DNA of 64,000 nt from contig JAOUOT010000004.1 of assembly GCA_029880265.1 (NCBI GenBank), positions 62,001 through 126,000 on the forward strand, in the 5' to 3' direction. The notes beneath the pieces are model-generated. The model was not told the DNA's origin, made no database searches, and saw nothing but the letters and a program-made list of their open reading frames with translations. Numbering within the stretch: the first letter of the stretch is position 1; each line of letters begins with the position of its first letter. Source of the stretch: Spirochaetia bacterium. Its GTDB lineage: Bacteria; Spirochaetota; Leptospiria; Turneriellales; JAOUOS01. A program made the translations under genes and the position numbers. Below, in pieces: positions 63,590 through 64,000 of the stretch.

Positions 63590-63842
63590 AGGGGGTTAAA
63601 CTTTTTATGAAAAAAGTTATTCAAAAACAGTATGTTACTTTTCTTTGCACCCTACGGGCAGACCGCAGCAAAGAAAAGTAACCAAAAGCTTGTACCGGCT
63701 TGCCGGTGAAACTGCCGCCGGTCGGCCATGCATCCTGCATGGATACCGGCGGGACTTGGCGCATGCATCCATACATCCATGCATGCGCGGGATCCTAAAA
63801 TAATATTTTTTTTAAAAAAACAAAATCGACACACCCCTGTCG
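63590..63842 (+). repeat. palindromic repeat element, copy B
   Basis: The same order of stems as copy A. GTTACTTTTCTTTG (63634-63647) pairs with CAAAGAAAAGTAAC (63669-63682), now with a 21-nt loop containing CCCTACGGG. An extra short segment (CTTGTACCGGCTTGCCGGTG) precedes the CCGCCGGT stem. The element ends in the GACA-N6-TGTC site at 63827-63842. Confidence 0.8.
63827..63842. promoter_or_regulatory. GACA-N6-TGTC palindrome, site 5
   Basis: CGACA-CACCCC-TGTCG is a perfect 5-bp inverted repeat, followed after eight bases by TTTATAAATTATAG, a good -10 region. It lies 86 bases upstream of the start at 63928. It is the best example of the family. Confidence 0.55.
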
Positions 63843-63927
63843 CGCGGGGTTTATAAATTATAGTACTCTCTATTAAAGATACTGGATATTTTTGCATTAA
63901 AGCAGAAGCATTTGATAAGGAGGCTTT

Positions 63928-64000
63928 ATGAAATATATTACAACAAACGGATACTGCCCTGAGTGCGAACTAAAGGGCAAAAAGACAGAGCTTTTTCTGA
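63928..64000 (+). CDS. partial CDS opening with a zinc knuckle (3' end outside window)
   Basis: The ATG at 63928 follows a strong AAGGAGG site (63917-63923) by four bases. The visible 24 residues, MKYITTNGYCPECELKGKKT..., contain a CPEC knuckle, so at least a zinc-binding N-terminus is likely. The product cannot be named. It lies behind site 5 of the palindrome family. Confidence 0.6.
   Translation, partial: MKYITTNGYCPECELKGKKTELFL

Larger units (their letters stand above)
62572..63927. other. 1.35-kb non-coding block of palindromic repeats and gene fragments
   Basis: This block holds two copies of a palindromic repeat (62686-62890; 63590-63842), a gene fragment (62956-63147), the second 31-bp repeat, a minus-strand terminator (63220-63240), and two REP-like palindromes (63371, 63510). 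No complete gene is credible here. Open frames inside the repeats are products of the palindromes. Confidence 0.6.

Noticed and set aside
63652-63897. 81-residue minus-strand frame in repeat copy B
   Set aside because: It is entirely inside the palindromic repeat; its His/Cys-rich translation is a by-product of the stems.

Overview
The window carries about 48 protein-coding genes or fragments on an AT-rich chromosome segment. I see no rRNA, tRNA or CRISPR array. It comes from a diderm (Gram-negative) bacterium: there is lpxC for lipid A, two TonB-dependent receptors, lipoproteins and an MBOAT/SGNH surface-acylation pair. A FliG paralogue implies flagella, and CcoS suggests a cbb3-type oxidase. 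The mix of FliG paralogue, cNMP-patatin protein, many hybrid kinases, RsbU/RsbW/STAS proteins and a DUF115 protein fits a Spirochaetota-like (Leptospira-like) organism, but this placement is inference from gene content only.

Layout. 0-3.1 kb: end of a surface-glycan cluster (epimerase C-terminus, DUF115 protein, methyltransferase) and a dead IS21-family istA. 3.1-11.9 kb: cNMP-patatin phospholipase, lpxC, SGNH+MBOAT pair, tyrS, Nudix gene, small secreted protein, thioredoxin. 12-16.7 kb: two overlapping envelope TPR/FN3-like genes, dcd, a lipoprotein with an HExxH-like motif. 16.7-22.4 kb: ahcY behind a perfect inverted-repeat operator and followed by a strong terminator, a Fur-family regulator, an inositol-phosphatase, two unknown proteins, an AAA+ ATPase. 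22.4-27.6 kb: a compact minus-strand run rsbU - rsbW - STAS - fliG paralogue - ccoS - safE-like. 27.7-32.3 kb: purB, clpA/clpS, dtd.

32.3-50.1 kb is rich in signalling. A TonB receptor, a YfiR-like periplasmic protein and a hybrid kinase form one module, with a divergent second TonB receptor and a Fur-box-like site between the receptors. Then come a soluble PAS hybrid kinase, a second PAS hybrid kinase next to a giant CheB-CheR-PAS-PAS-REC protein, a YgiQ radical-SAM protein and a membrane kinase.

50-64 kb is the accessory part. It holds a Cys-rich zinc-ribbon protein, a roughly 300-nt leader packed with perfect inverted repeats before an unknown gene, a WYL-type regulator divergent from an unknown gene and an HDAC-fold deacetylase, an AddA/AddB-like helicase-nuclease pair, a hemerythrin-PAS (DUF438-like) protein, toxin-antitoxin remnants and about 1.3 kb of palindromic repeats. 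Five copies of a palindrome GACA-N6-TGTC (four of them close to CGACA-YACYCS-TGTCG, one copy with a GATA left arm) lie in intergenic gaps of this region. I noticed none in the first 50 kb. One copy sits directly upstream of the WYL regulator, and I propose that these sites and the regulator form a small regulon.
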